Under the pieces are notes generated by a model. That model was given only the letters and a program-made list of their open reading frames with translations. It ran no database searches and was not told the origin of the DNA. A DNA stretch of 64,000 nt from Aquimarina latercula DSM 2041 (GTDB lineage: Bacteria; Bacteroidota; Bacteroidia; Flavobacteriales; Flavobacteriaceae). Each line of letters begins with the position of its first letter. Positions within the stretch are counted from its first letter, which is position 1. The translations under genes were made by a program, and so were the position numbers. The stretch is taken from positions 620,001-684,000 of the forward strand of contig NZ_AUMK01000004.1 in the NCBI RefSeq assembly GCF_000430645.1. The letters are read 5' to 3'. Positions 17,288 to 27,886 of this stretch are shown one piece after another.

Positions 17288-18067
17288 TTAATTGTTCTGC
17301 GCAACATCTTTCTCCCTAAAAATTAGGGACATCAAAACATACAACAAGATAACACAAGGTATTGCCATAAACTGAAGTAATACAAACAAAACAATTGTAA
17401 GCAATAAGAAAATATATCTGACTTTATTTTCAGCAAACCCCCAAGTTTTAAACTTAAGAGCAAACAGTCCAATTTCGGCATTTAATAAATAACAACTTAT
17501 CAAAGTTAAACCGATCAAAAACCATTGATTTAAAATAACATCTGACATCCATGGATGCGTCTGATATCTGATGATTAATGGTAAACTTAAAATCAATAGC
17601 GCATTTGCAGGAGTCGGTAAACCTATAAACGAGGTAGTCTGACGTGTATCGATATTAAATTTAGCCAATCTATATGCAGAAGCTAGTGTTATAAGCAAAC
17701 CTACTAGTGGCAAATAATTCAACCCAAAATCACTAAGTATAAAGTCATAAGAAATTACTTGACCAGAACCTTCAGAAACGCCCCGATAGGGGTATCCAAA
17801 AATCTTAGCAAGCATCTGGAACATCACTATTCCCGGAACTAAACCACTAGTAACCATATCCGCTAGAGAATCCAGCTGCAACCCTAATTCGCTTTGTACT
17901 TTCAAAATTCTAGCAGCAAAGCCATCAAAAAAATCAAAACCAATACCAAGCGCCACAAAAAGTGCTGCTAATTCTAAAGCCCCCTGAACTGCAAAGATGG
18001 TTGCAATACATCCACAAAGTAGATTAAGTAATGTAATAATATTAGGGATTTGCTTTTTAAGCCACAT
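17288..18067 (-). CDS. pssA: CDP-diacylglycerol--serine O-phosphatidyltransferase
   Basis: 259 aa integral membrane enzyme making phosphatidylserine, the precursor of phosphatidylethanolamine. The CDP-alcohol phosphotransferase motif D-G-x2-A-R-x8-G-x3-D-x3-D is complete: D48, G49, A52, R53, G62, D66, D70. About seven hydrophobic helices. First gene of the minus-strand operon that continues into the two lipoproteins and the CapA-like gene. Confidence 0.93.
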   Translation of the reverse strand: MWLKKQIPNIITLLNLLCGCIATIFAVQGALELAALFVALGIGFDFFDGFAARILKVQSELGLQLDSLADMVTSGLVPGIVMFQMLAKIFGYPYRGVSEGSGQVISYDFILSDFGLNYLPLVGLLITLASAYRLAKFNIDTRQTTSFIGLPTPANALLILSLPLIIRYQTHPWMSDVILNQWFLIGLTLISCYLLNAEIGLFALKFKTWGFAENKVRYIFLLLTIVLFVLLQFMAIPCVILLYVLMSLIFREKDVAQNN

Positions 18068-18194
18068 ATGATTTGATTTTTGTGTAAAAATAGCAAACTA
18101 TTTTCGTCTATTAACATAGGCTACACAATATGAAATCACAAATAAAGTTTATCATGTTGAAAAATAGTGAGATATTTGTCAAAAATTGCTTGGA

Positions 18195-19283
18195 TTGAAA
18201 AGAATTATAATTGCATTACTACTTTTAGTTGTATCGTTTTCTTCGGCACAAACTAGAAAATATTCTAATGAATTTCTAAATATTGGTGTAGATGCTGGTG
18301 CTTTAGGGATGGCGAATGCCGTAGTTGCAACATCTGGTGATGTAAACTCGGGCTATTGGAATCCTGCAGGATTAATCCATTTAGAAGACAACCAAGTATC
18401 ATTTATGCACGCGGCTTATTTTGCAAATATTGCGAATTATGACTACTTAGCTTTTGCGATGCCTTTAGATGAAAAAAGCGCTATTGCTCTTTCCTTAATT
18501 CGTTTTGGAGTAGATGATATTTTAGACACAACCAGTCTTGTAGATGCTGATGGTAATATTGATTACACTAGAATCAATTTATTCTCTGCAGCAGATTATG
18601 CTTTTACATTTTCTTATTCTAGAAAATTACCTATAGAAGGGTTGAGTTATGGAGCGAATGCTAAGGTAATACGAAGGGTTATTGGAGATTTTGCCTCTTC
18701 TTGGGGATTTGGTTTTGACGCAGCATTACAATATCAAAGGAACAAATGGCAATTTGGAATTATGGTACGTGATATCACTACAACTTTTAATGCTTGGAAT
18801 GTAGAAGATTTTGCTATTGGTGATCTAAACGGAGATGGTATTCCTGATGAAGATCAAATACCTCAAATTAGAGATCAAGAATTACCGGAAACAACAGAAA
18901 TTACTATTCCCAAATTGCAATTTGGAGCTGCAAGAAAATTTGACATAGGCAAAAAATTCGGTTTAAACACTGAATTGGATATGAATGTACGTTTTGCAGA
19001 GACTAACGATATCATTTCCTCATCTGCAATTAGTATTACCCCGGCTTTTGGTTTTGAATTAGATTATTCTAAAATAGTATACCTGAGAGGAGGCGTTGGT
19101 AATTTTCAAAATATTGAACAATTTGATGGTTCTGACAACGTAGGATTCCAACCAAATTTTGGTATTGGTTTTCAATATAAAGGAATACAAGTAGATTATG
19201 CATTAACAGACATAGGAGATCAAAGTGCCGCTATTTATTCTAATGTATTTTCTATAAAAGTAGACTGGAGTATTTTTAGATAA
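18195..19283 (+). CDS. PorV/PorQ-family outer-membrane protein
   Basis: About 362 aa. Signal peptide MKRIIIALLLLVVSFSSA-Q, then EFLNIGVDAGALGMANAVVA and GYWNPAGL, hallmarks of the PorV/PorQ (FadL-like) barrel family. PorV and PorQ work in type IX secretion, as shuttle and anchor proteins for the cargo signal. I chose the TTG at 18195 because it gives a normal signal peptide; a TTG at 18186 would add three residues, and no ATG is available. A duplicate such as this need not be PorV itself. Monocistronic. Confidence 0.8.
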   Translation: MKRIIIALLLLVVSFSSAQTRKYSNEFLNIGVDAGALGMANAVVATSGDVNSGYWNPAGLIHLEDNQVSFMHAAYFANIANYDYLAFAMPLDEKSAIALSLIRFGVDDILDTTSLVDADGNIDYTRINLFSAADYAFTFSYSRKLPIEGLSYGANAKVIRRVIGDFASSWGFGFDAALQYQRNKWQFGIMVRDITTTFNAWNVEDFAIGDLNGDGIPDEDQIPQIRDQELPETTEITIPKLQFGAARKFDIGKKFGLNTELDMNVRFAETNDIISSSAISITPAFGFELDYSKIVYLRGGVGNFQNIEQFDGSDNVGFQPNFGIGFQYKGIQVDYALTDIGDQSAAIYSNVFSIKVDWSIFR

Positions 19284-19379
19284 CAATATCACATATTCAA
19301 TCATAACATTTTTTTAGCTTTGACTTAAAGTTTTGTAACGAAATAAGATTAATTTCGTTACTAAGACAGAACACTCCGT

Positions 19380-20966
19380 ATGAAAAACATTTTACTTGCT
19401 ATTTTATCTGGTTTATTACTTTCTATTGGATGGCCTACCTATGGTTTTCCTTTATTTCTATTTTTTGGCTTTGTCCCTTTATTAATTATAGAATACAAAA
19501 CACGTAACAATAAACGTCATAAAACTCAAGTATTAGGCTTTGCTTTTCTAGCATTCTTTATATGGAATATGATTACCACTTGGTGGATATACAACTCTAC
19601 TCCTTTTGGAATGTGGTTTGCAGAAATCGTCAATACATTATTAATGGCATTAGTATTTCTTATCTATCACATTATTGCCAGAAGATCATCATTTACTATT
19701 GGTGCAGTCTTCTTAGTATGCATTTGGATGAGTTTTGAATACCTACACCTGCAATGGCAGTTTTCTTGGCCTTGGCTTAATCTGGGTAACGGATTTGCCA
19801 ATTTCACTTCTTGGATACAATGGTATGAATACACAGGTACTTTCGGAGGGACACTATGGATTTGGGTAGTAAATATTGGGTTATATAAAAGTGTTTTACT
19901 TTATATTGAACACAAAGAAAAGTCTATTTTGTATCGATCCGCGATAAAGAATGGACTTCTTATAATTGTTCCAATTGTAATTTCATTTATAATTCTAAAA
20001 ACTTATACGGAGGAAGGTAAAGATGTAGAAGTTATTATACTACAACCCAACATAAACCCTTATACCGAAAAATATAACACTTCTGATGATCGTGTAGGCA
20101 CATTATTAAGCTCTCTTACCGCTAAAGAAATTTCCCAAAAGACAGATTTTATTATAGCTCCAGAAACTGTTTTTGCTGATAATAATAGACTAAAGAATTT
20201 TAATAACTCTATTGCAAGAAAAACAGCTAGTAGTATTATTAATAAGTATCCCAATGCTAATTTTCTTTCAGGAATTTCTCTATTAGAAGTATTCAGAAAT
20301 CCTGCTAAAGTTCGTCCACAAACAAATGAGCATAAAAGTGGTGTATTCTATGACGATTACAACTCTGCCTTCCTAGTAAGACAAGATGGAACAACAGAAA
20401 TTTATAACAAAAGTAAACTGGTCGTTGGAGTAGAAAATTTTCCTTATCAAAGTGTTTTTAAACCATTAGTTGGCGACGCCATGATAGATTTAGGAGGTAC
20501 CGTTGCCAAAAAAACAACACAAGATGATCGAGAAGTTTTCTTTACTAAAGAAGGTCTTGGCGCAGGTCCAATCATTTGTTATGAAAGCGTTTATGGTGAG
20601 TTTGTTACTGGTTATATAAGGAATGATGCTGATTTTCTTGCCATCATTACTAATGATGCTTGGTGGGGAGTAACACAAGGACATAAACAACATTTGGCCT
20701 ATGCAAAATTGAGAGCAATCGAAACCAGAAGAAGTATCGCTAGAAGTGCTAATACTGGAATCTCCGCCATTATCGATCAGACTGGTAATATTGTATCTTC
20801 TTTAGCGTACAATGAACAAGGAGTTCTAAAAGGAAGTCTTAAAACTAATGAAAAAATTACTTTTTATGTAAAAGCTGGTGATTACCTAGCAAGAGTTGCT
20901 ATTTTTCTGATGATCTTTATATTCCTATTTTCTATGACCAGACGAAGAAAAAAAATAACTTTTTAG
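19380..20966 (+). CDS. lnt: Apolipoprotein N-acyltransferase
   Basis: 528 aa. Adds the third acyl chain to lipoproteins at the inner membrane. About seven N-terminal helices (1-215) precede a nitrilase domain with catalytic Glu262 (APETVF), Lys344 (YNKSKLV) and Cys400 (ICYES); one C-terminal helix and a basic tail follow. The pseudo-repeat positions match the E. coli E-K-C triad spacing. This supports triacylated lipoproteins in the organism, which fits the many lipoproteins in this window. Confidence 0.95.
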   Translation: MKNILLAILSGLLLSIGWPTYGFPLFLFFGFVPLLIIEYKTRNNKRHKTQVLGFAFLAFFIWNMITTWWIYNSTPFGMWFAEIVNTLLMALVFLIYHIIARRSSFTIGAVFLVCIWMSFEYLHLQWQFSWPWLNLGNGFANFTSWIQWYEYTGTFGGTLWIWVVNIGLYKSVLLYIEHKEKSILYRSAIKNGLLIIVPIVISFIILKTYTEEGKDVEVIILQPNINPYTEKYNTSDDRVGTLLSSLTAKEISQKTDFIIAPETVFADNNRLKNFNNSIARKTASSIINKYPNANFLSGISLLEVFRNPAKVRPQTNEHKSGVFYDDYNSAFLVRQDGTTEIYNKSKLVVGVENFPYQSVFKPLVGDAMIDLGGTVAKKTTQDDREVFFTKEGLGAGPIICYESVYGEFVTGYIRNDADFLAIITNDAWWGVTQGHKQHLAYAKLRAIETRRSIARSANTGISAIIDQTGNIVSSLAYNEQGVLKGSLKTNEKITFYVKAGDYLARVAIFLMIFIFLFSMTRRRKKITF

Positions 20967-21006
20967 GAAGTAAAGATGTCAAAAAAGAAATCATACCGTT
21001 TCCAAT

Positions 21007-22482
21007 CTAATAATTAACCCTATATGTTTTATTTCGGTTAGTAATAACCGTACAACTTATTCTCAATCTCGTTACTCCTGATATTTGAAGTACTGGATCA
21101 CCAGGTAAGCCTCCATATTCCACAATATATCCTTGAGCAACATAAGCTCCTCCTCCTCCAGTGATTGGTAGATCATTCCAAGAATTCTGAATACCAATTG
21201 TATCATCCGTTATATGTGCATAATTTTCTTGACCTGGTATTGCATCGTCAGGATAATCGTTAGGTTCATTATTATTCCAAAAAGCAAATTCGCCAGGTAC
21301 CACGGTTCCTGTTTCATCACCATTCCAGAATATAGTTCCAGCTTCTGGACCTGTTTCCCATCTCCATTCACCTTCTCCCGAACCAAAATTATCGCTAGCT
21401 CCAATCCAACCTGTTCCTGTAATTTGATCTCCAGCAAAAGTTGCTTCGATATTACTTGTCAGAGTAGCCATATATCCTTGAAGTCCAAAAAAGGTTCTTA
21501 ATTCTGCTTCATCTCTCGCATCATCCCAGCGTATTCCTAAGGACGGAATAAACTCATAATAATGACCTGTTTCTGGCAAATACAGAGGAGATCCCAAAAC
21601 AATAGAAAATTCTCTCAAAACGGCAACAATCGGAGGCGTAGATGAAAAAACTGTAGCCAAAACAGCAGCTTCAAACTCTGCAAAAGTAGCCGGTCCAGTT
21701 AATGTTAATCTTCCTTCGGTAACATCCCAACTATCCGTAATATTAGGATGTACACCTGTCAATGTTAATAAATCTGATCCATTTTGATATCCTGTAGATA
21801 TCTGAATAGTAAGTTGCTCCAAATTAACATCATCAGGATCTGTAATAGAAACTGTTTCTACTACTGGAATAGAATTTGACCCATTAGGGCAAAAATGTTT
21901 ATCTCCTGTAACGGTAATTACCGGAGGGTCATCTACTAAAGTATTAGCTTCTATTTCTATATTATCAACAAAAAAGCGATCATTCCCTTGATTCCAATCA
22001 TTATTAACATTAATAAACCTTATGGTGGTATTAGCCGAAATATAGGTTGAAATATTTTGACTAAAAGAACCTGTAGTATTAACATTATTCCCAAAAGTAG
22101 CTAACGTAGTAAAAGGAGCTCCTCCAGTACTAGAGACCTGAACACTAATAATTTCTCCTGCCTCAAGGCTTGATGTTTCCCAATCAAAAGAAAGTGTCGC
22201 TGTAGTTGATCCTGCAAGATTCGCAGTTCTCTCAATTTGTTCTTCATTAGCAAACATGAAACTAAATCGTAATCTATTCCCTGTTACTCTCACAAAACCA
22301 TTAGAAGGGATATTATCTCCACCGGAAAAAGGATCACTCTCATCCCAATTAGCCGCCCAATTGGAATTTCCATCGTTATTACCATAGGAAACAGCACTAA
22401 ATTCATCACGATACGTATCCTGAGCGAATAAGAAATGAATATTTAATAATAATAAGGGAATTACAAGTAGTTTTTCCTTCAT
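21007..22482 (-). CDS. Secreted C-type lectin domain protein
   Basis: About 491 aa from the ATG at 22482, chosen because it gives a signal peptide (MKEKLLVIPLLLLNIHFLFA-Q); the frame is open 111 bp further upstream. After the signal, a jelly-roll-like segment (about 20-165) is followed by a short cadherin-like region with ITDPDDVN and a C-type lectin domain (about 310-460) with GWIGASDN, WRWETGPEAG, WNNNEPND and NYAHI. It probably binds glycans outside the cell. No T9SS sorting tail is visible at the C-terminus (ends KTYRVNY), unusual for such proteins and possibly a truncation. Confidence 0.75.
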   Translation of the reverse strand: MKEKLLVIPLLLLNIHFLFAQDTYRDEFSAVSYGNNDGNSNWAANWDESDPFSGGDNIPSNGFVRVTGNRLRFSFMFANEEQIERTANLAGSTTATLSFDWETSSLEAGEIISVQVSSTGGAPFTTLATFGNNVNTTGSFSQNISTYISANTTIRFINVNNDWNQGNDRFFVDNIEIEANTLVDDPPVITVTGDKHFCPNGSNSIPVVETVSITDPDDVNLEQLTIQISTGYQNGSDLLTLTGVHPNITDSWDVTEGRLTLTGPATFAEFEAAVLATVFSSTPPIVAVLREFSIVLGSPLYLPETGHYYEFIPSLGIRWDDARDEAELRTFFGLQGYMATLTSNIEATFAGDQITGTGWIGASDNFGSGEGEWRWETGPEAGTIFWNGDETGTVVPGEFAFWNNNEPNDYPDDAIPGQENYAHITDDTIGIQNSWNDLPITGGGGAYVAQGYIVEYGGLPGDPVLQISGVTRLRISCTVITNRNKTYRVNY

Positions 22483-22609
22483 AGGCATAGTTATAATTGG
22501 ACTTAGGGGTTGAAAATATACAAAAAAAAAAAAGAAAAAAGAATATTCAATTATATTCAAAAGAAATATTATACCTCTAGTAAAACCTTTCATAGAATCT
22601 ATTTCTATT

Positions 22610-22617
22610 TATCTTTG
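22610..22617 (+). promoter_or_regulatory. -7 box for the ABC-F gene
   Basis: TATCTTTG matches TAnnTTTG, 22 bp before the GTG start at 22639, implying a very short leader. Confidence 0.5.
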
Positions 22618-22638
22618 CGTCAATTTTAAAATTAATAA

Positions 22639-24504
22639 GTGAATTACGTATCAGTAGAAAATATTGCTAAATCATTTGGAGAACGCATACTGTTTCAGAA
22701 TATCTCTTTTGGAATTAATGAAGGTCAGAAAATAGGTTTTATTGCAAAAAATGGAACAGGAAAAACATCTCTACTCAACATTGTTGCTGGTGATGAAGAG
22801 CCTGATAATGGTCAAGTCGTATATAGAAAAAATCTAAAAGTAGCTTTTTTACCTCAGGAGCCTAATCTAGACCCCAATCTTACTATCGAGCAAACTATTT
22901 TTGCTGCTGATAATGATACGTTACGAGTAATAAACACTTATGAAAAAGCGCTGCAAAATCCTGATGATACTGAAGCTTACCAAAAAGCTTTTGAGCAAAT
23001 GGATGCTTTGAATGCATGGGATTTTGAAACACAATACAAACAAATTCTTTTTAAACTAAAGTTAGAAAACCTAAATCAAAAAGTAAGTTTACTTTCTGGA
23101 GGCCAAAAAAAAAGGTTAGCACTTGCTAATATTCTACTCAGTAAACCTGAACTATTATATCTGGATGAGCCAACCAATCATTTAGATTTGGAAATGATTG
23201 AATGGCTTGAAGAGTATTTTGCCAAAGAAAACTTCACTCTTTTTATGGTGACTCACGATCGTTATTTTCTAGAAAACGTTTGTAATGAAATTGTAGAGCT
23301 TGAAAACGGAAAACTATATAGCTACAAAGGAAATTACGCCTATTATCTTCAGAATAAAGAAGCTAGAGTCGCTAATGAGGAAATTGAAACCAACAAAGCA
23401 AAACAACTTTATAAAAAGGAGTTGGATTGGATGCGAAGACAACCTAAAGCTCGAACTACAAAATCAAAATCAAGAATTGATGATTTTTATGAAATAAAAG
23501 AACGAGCTCATAAAAGAAGAAATGATCACGAAATACAATTAGAGATAAATATGGAACGACTAGGAAGTAAAATCCTAGAAATTCATAAGGTTTCTAAAAG
23601 TTATGAAAACCTTGTTCTGTTAGACAAGTACGAATATGTTTTTCGAAAAGGAGAACGAGTTGGAATTATTGGTAAAAACGGAACCGGAAAGTCAACGTTT
23701 CTAAATATGATTACCGGAGCTACCCAACCTGATCAAGGTAAAATAGTAATTGGAGACACTGTAAAATTTGGTTACTACACCCAAAAAGGTATCACTATCA
23801 AAGAAGGGCAAAAAGTGATAGAAGTGATCAGAGAATTTGGTGATTATATCCCTTTAAAAAAAGGAAGGCAAATTTCTGCACAACAACTATTAGAACGTTT
23901 TTTATTTGACCGCAAAAAACAATATGATTTTGTAGAAAAACTGAGTGGTGGTGAGCGAAAACGATTATACCTATGTACTGTTCTTATACAGAACCCTAAT
24001 TTCTTAATACTTGATGAACCTACGAATGATTTAGATATTGTTACTCTAAATGTTTTGGAAAACTTCTTATTAGATTTTCCTGGCTGTCTAATTGTAGTAT
24101 CACACGATCGATATTTTATGGACAAAATAGTAGATCATCTATTTGTATTTAGAGGAAATGGAGTAATAGAAGATTTCCCTGGTAATTATTCCGATTACCG
24201 TATTTACGAAAATAGTCGACCACCAGAAAAAACTAAATCGATTGACACGGAACCAAAAACAAAGACATCTTGGAAAAAAGATAATAAGATTGCTTTGTCT
24301 TATAATGAACAAAAAGAATATAACCGTATCGAACGTGATCTAAAGAAATTAGAAATTCAGAAAAAAGATATAGAGAAACTTTTCGCTAATGGTTCTTTGG
24401 AAGGAGATAAAATTAATGAAGAGTCTGCGAAGCTAAAAGAGATTATAGATAGTATTGAAGAAAAAGAAATGCGATGGTTAGAGCTTTCTGAAAAAATGGA
24501 ATAA
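22639..24504 (+). CDS. ABC-F family ATPase (Uup-like)
   Basis: 621 aa with two ABC domains and no membrane segment. Walker A GTGKTS (about 39-44) and GTGKST in the second half; signatures LLSGGQKKRLAL and KLSGGERKRLYL; Walker B LLYLDEPTNHLD and FLILDEPTNDLD. The ABC-F linker with basic WMRRQPKARTTKSKSR lies between. C-terminal coiled coil (about 560-621) resembles Uup, which binds DNA or ribosomes. GTG start at 22639. ABC-F proteins act on ribosomes; the exact member is uncertain. Confidence 0.9.
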   Translation: MNYVSVENIAKSFGERILFQNISFGINEGQKIGFIAKNGTGKTSLLNIVAGDEEPDNGQVVYRKNLKVAFLPQEPNLDPNLTIEQTIFAADNDTLRVINTYEKALQNPDDTEAYQKAFEQMDALNAWDFETQYKQILFKLKLENLNQKVSLLSGGQKKRLALANILLSKPELLYLDEPTNHLDLEMIEWLEEYFAKENFTLFMVTHDRYFLENVCNEIVELENGKLYSYKGNYAYYLQNKEARVANEEIETNKAKQLYKKELDWMRRQPKARTTKSKSRIDDFYEIKERAHKRRNDHEIQLEINMERLGSKILEIHKVSKSYENLVLLDKYEYVFRKGERVGIIGKNGTGKSTFLNMITGATQPDQGKIVIGDTVKFGYYTQKGITIKEGQKVIEVIREFGDYIPLKKGRQISAQQLLERFLFDRKKQYDFVEKLSGGERKRLYLCTVLIQNPNFLILDEPTNDLDIVTLNVLENFLLDFPGCLIVVSHDRYFMDKIVDHLFVFRGNGVIEDFPGNYSDYRIYENSRPPEKTKSIDTEPKTKTSWKKDNKIALSYNEQKEYNRIERDLKKLEIQKKDIEKLFANGSLEGDKINEESAKLKEIIDSIEEKEMRWLELSEKME

Positions 24505-24528
24505 ATAATTATACTTATTACTTCATTC

Positions 24529-25101
24529 ATGTTTTTTAAAATCAAGTCATATTTTCGGTTTTTGATTAAATCTACTAACCAACACGGTGTACATTCCCCT
24601 TTTGTTTATAATTTAGTTACCAAGTGTTTTTATGATTCAAAAAAAAAAGACGCATATCCCAGAATAAAATTAATTCTTAAAAATAATACTGTTGATATAA
24701 ATTTTAAAAATGCTAAACTTATAAACCGATTAATACCGTATCTAGATTACAAATCAGGTTTAATCCCTGAAAAACCCTCTAATAATATTGCAGAGATTTT
24801 AACCCTTAATAATTCCATTTCAATTTCTAATTCTGAAACCAACAACAAAAAATACGATTTCATATATCTAAACATCAACAAACTGCAAGAAAATCCAGAA
24901 TATTTAGAAACATTATTCTCTAGAGTTCATAATGATTCTCTACTTCTTTTACAGGCCATACATTCATCGAAGGAACATCAGTTATTTTGGAAAAAATTAC
25001 AAGATCATTACAAGGTTAAAGTTACTATAGACACTTTTGATTTAGGCTTTATTTTTTTTAGAAAGGAACAAGAAAAAGAACATTTTACAATTAGAGTGTA
25101 A
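24529..25101 (+). CDS. Decayed class I methyltransferase-like protein
   Basis: 190 aa. The N-terminal NQHGVHSPFVYNLVTKCFYD and C-terminal DTFDLGFIFFRKEQEKEHF match a Bacteroidota family of class I SAM-dependent methyltransferases that I know as about 230-240 aa. The glycine-rich SAM-binding motif I (ExGxxxG) expected around residue 70-90 is absent: LIPYLDYKSGLIPEKPSNNIA is there instead, followed by degenerate sequence. Either an internal deletion or loss of catalysis; the frame remains open, so it may be a non-enzymatic relic. It follows the ABC-F gene by 24 bp. Confidence 0.6.
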   Translation: MFFKIKSYFRFLIKSTNQHGVHSPFVYNLVTKCFYDSKKKDAYPRIKLILKNNTVDINFKNAKLINRLIPYLDYKSGLIPEKPSNNIAEILTLNNSISISNSETNNKKYDFIYLNINKLQENPEYLETLFSRVHNDSLLLLQAIHSSKEHQLFWKKLQDHYKVKVTIDTFDLGFIFFRKEQEKEHFTIRV

Positions 25102-25166
25102 CAACTTCTTCATTGATGCGTCATATAAGCTAAAATCGTATCTTACGGCTATAATTAATTCATCGC

Positions 25167-25853
25167 ATGGAAAACGTTATCGATATTAAAGGTATCATTA
25201 GAAACTTTCAATTAGGTCAAGAAACAGTGTATGTACTTAAAGGCATTGATCTAGAAATAAAACGAGGAGATTATATCGCTATCATGGGACCTTCTGGATC
25301 TGGAAAATCTACACTTATGAATCTTTTAGGTTGTTTAGACACCCCAACAGATGGGACCTATAACCTTAATGGAAATGATGTTAGCAAAATGACCGATGAC
25401 GAATTAGCAGATATTAGAAATAAAGAAATTGGTTTTGTATTTCAGACTTTTAATCTTCTACCAAGAACTACAGCCTTAGATAACGTAGCACTGCCTATGG
25501 TTTATGCTGGAACCTCTAAAAAAGATAGAAATGCAAGAGCCGAAGAAGTATTAACAGATGTAGGCTTAGCAGATCGTATGGACCACAAACCAAATCAACT
25601 TTCTGGTGGTCAACGACAACGTGTTGCGGTTGGTCGTGCATTGGTTAACAAACCTTCCATTATATTAGCAGATGAACCTACTGGAAATTTAGATTCTAAA
25701 ACTTCATTAGAAATCATGCAGTTATTTGATGATATTCACGGAGCTGGTAACACTGTAATTTTGGTAACTCATGAAGAAGAAGTAGCTGCTCATGCGCATC
25801 GTGTAATACGATTACGTGATGGTGTCATTGAGAGTGATACCAGAAACAGATAA
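25167..25853 (+). CDS. LolD/MacB-type ABC transporter ATPase
   Basis: 228 aa. Walker [12 protein letters not shown]-loop FQTFNLLP, signature [15 protein letters not shown], Walker [13 protein letters not shown] and switch His in THEEE: all intact. Family members drive MacB- or LolCDE-type extrusion of lipoproteins, peptides or drugs. No permease gene is adjacent, so the partner must be elsewhere. Confidence 0.85.
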   Translation: MENVIDIKGIIRNFQLGQETVYVLKGIDLEIKRGDYIAIMGPSGSGKSTLMNLLGCLDTPTDGTYNLNGNDVSKMTDDELADIRNKEIGFVFQTFNLLPRTTALDNVALPMVYAGTSKKDRNARAEEVLTDVGLADRMDHKPNQLSGGQRQRVAVGRALVNKPSIILADEPTGNLDSKTSLEIMQLFDDIHGAGNTVILVTHEEEVAAHAHRVIRLRDGVIESDTRNR

Positions 25854-25924
25854 CTTATAATTTCAGGTTGGTATCGTAAAAATATTAATTCGTATTTTGG
25901 TGTTTTACTAATTCGAATTTTTAT

Positions 25925-27382
25925 ATGCAACCCATACATATTCTACTTTTAATCGCCGCTTACTTTGGTGTATTACTTTTAATTTCATATTTCACAGGAA
26001 AAAGTTCGGGAAACGAAGCCTTTTTTAAAGCGAATAAACAATCTCCTTGGTACGTAGTTGCTTTTGGTATGATCGGTGCTTCATTAAGTGGAGTTACATT
26101 TATTTCTGTTCCTGGATGGGTTGAAGGGGCACAGTTTAGCTATATGCAGATAGTTTTTGGATATCTGGTTGGTAATTTTGTTATTGCATATATCTTAATG
26201 CCAATTTACTATAAGTTAAACGTCACCTCTATTTATCAATATCTAGATGAAAGATTTGGAGTAGTAAGTTATAAAACAGGAGCTTTCTTTTTCTTTATAT
26301 CTAGAGTTTTAGGTGCTTCTTTCAGACTCTATCTTGTGGCAATTGTATTACAACAATATATTTTTGACGAATGGAATGTACCTTTCGAAATTACCGTTAT
26401 ACTTTCTATACTATTAATCTGGATATATACCTTTAGAGGAGGGATAAAAACAATCGTTTGGACTGATACGTTACAGACATTATTTATGTTAATCGCCTTA
26501 GGAACCGCAATCTATTATATTAATAATCAAATAGGATGGTCTTTTTCAGAATTTCTCTCTTCAGAGGAATTAAAAAATTATGATAAAATATTTTTCTTCG
26601 ATAGCTTTTTAGAAAAGAATCATTTTTTCAAGTCATTTATTGGTGGTATGTTTATTGCCATCTGTATGACTGGATTAGACCAAGATATGATGCAAAAAAA
26701 TCTAACCTGTCGTAACTTAAAAGAAGCACAGAAAAACATGGTTTCTTTTAGTTTTGTATTGATTGTGGTCAACTTTATTTTTCTTTTACTAGGCGCTTTA
26801 TTATTCATATATGCTGATCAATTTAATATTGCCACCCCAGTTGTAGATGGAAATGTAAAAACAGATTTGTTGTTTCCAGAAATCGCAATTAATGGCGGAT
26901 TAGGCATCGTATTAGCTATTGCATTTATACTTGGATTAGTTGCTGCTGCATACAGTAGCGCAGATAGTGCTCTAACATCACTAACAACTTCTTTCTGTGT
27001 AGACTTTTTAGGTATCGAGAAAAAAGAAAAGCAAAATCAAGTAGCGATTCGAAAAAAAACTCATATTGCCATGAGTGCCTTGTTAATCATCGTGATTATA
27101 GTTTTTAAACATGTATTAACGGAAAATGTAATCAGTAATTTACTAACCGTAGCTACTTTTACTTATGGTCCACTTCTAGGTTTATTCGCATTCGGAATTT
27201 TTACTAATTATAAAATCAAAGATAAATACACGTGGATTGTAGCTTTAATATCTGTTCTAATTATTATTGGAGTATGGAAAATACCTTCTGAATTCATTGG
27301 TGGTTATAAAATCGGTTATGAATTACTTCCGCTCAATGGATTACTAACATTTCTAGGACTAATACTGATTCGTAGAAAGTAA
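25925..27382 (+). CDS. Sodium:solute symporter (SSS family)
   Basis: 485 aa with about 13 membrane helices. [19 protein letters not shown] is characteristic of bacterial SSS proteins; [24 protein letters not shown] matches the conserved core helix that lines the Na+ site. Substrate unknown. The 3' end overlaps the convergent CoA-binding protein gene by 24 bp. Confidence 0.88.
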   Translation: MQPIHILLLIAAYFGVLLLISYFTGKSSGNEAFFKANKQSPWYVVAFGMIGASLSGVTFISVPGWVEGAQFSYMQIVFGYLVGNFVIAYILMPIYYKLNVTSIYQYLDERFGVVSYKTGAFFFFISRVLGASFRLYLVAIVLQQYIFDEWNVPFEITVILSILLIWIYTFRGGIKTIVWTDTLQTLFMLIALGTAIYYINNQIGWSFSEFLSSEELKNYDKIFFFDSFLEKNHFFKSFIGGMFIAICMTGLDQDMMQKNLTCRNLKEAQKNMVSFSFVLIVVNFIFLLLGALLFIYADQFNIATPVVDGNVKTDLLFPEIAINGGLGIVLAIAFILGLVAAAYSSADSALTSLTTSFCVDFLGIEKKEKQNQVAIRKKTHIAMSALLIIVIIVFKHVLTENVISNLLTVATFTYGPLLGLFAFGIFTNYKIKDKYTWIVALISVLIIIGVWKIPSEFIGGYKIGYELLPLNGLLTFLGLILIRRK

Positions 27383-27724
27383 CACCAAAGTACAAGCTAC
27401 TTCTATATCTATATTCGCTTGTCTTAAAACCTTATAAAGCTCTGGGTTTTCAGTTCCTGGATTAAAAATGACTCTTTTTGGATTAAGGCCCACTATATAT
27501 TTATAGTATTGTTCCTGACGGGTAGGATTTAAATATAAAGTAACTGTATCAACATTTTCGAAATCTACTAAATCTGTTTCAATTTGAACTCCTGATACTT
27601 CCCCTTCACGCAATCCAATTGCTATAACATCATGATTAAAACGCACCAGCTTATTTATTGCCAAATTAGAATATCGATTGGATTTTAAAGAAGCACCTAA
27701 TACTAAAGTTTTTTTGGATGTCAT
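27359..27724 (-). CDS. CoA-binding domain protein (YccU-like)
   Basis: 121 aa, a single Rossmann-like CoA-binding domain: [19 protein letters not shown] at the N-terminus and [13 protein letters not shown] are family features. Known members bind CoA or nucleotides; the role is unclear. Convergent 24-bp overlap with the symporter. Confidence 0.8.
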   Translation of the reverse strand: MTSKKTLVLGASLKSNRYSNLAINKLVRFNHDVIAIGLREGEVSGVQIETDLVDFENVDTVTLYLNPTRQEQYYKYIVGLNPKRVIFNPGTENPELYKVLRQANIDIEVACTLVLLSTNQY

Positions 27725-27886
27725 ATGTATTAATTTGATTGCAAAATAAAGTTAATCTATCCATTAAAAGTTAAAAATAAAGGCTAAAATGTTAAAAACA
27801 AAAAACAGGTGTAACATAAGTCTTACCACTCACGTCTTATAGGTAAAGAAATATGATTTTTCATAAATTTAGTTAGTTAGTTACTT

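Noticed and set aside
23844..24125. Open frame antisense to the ABC-F gene
   Set aside because: A shadow of a conserved coding region; no family features, and the opposite strand has intact ABC motifs.
27869..27883. Tandem TTAG tetramers
   Set aside because: Only three units, a low-complexity tract likely by chance in AT-rich DNA.
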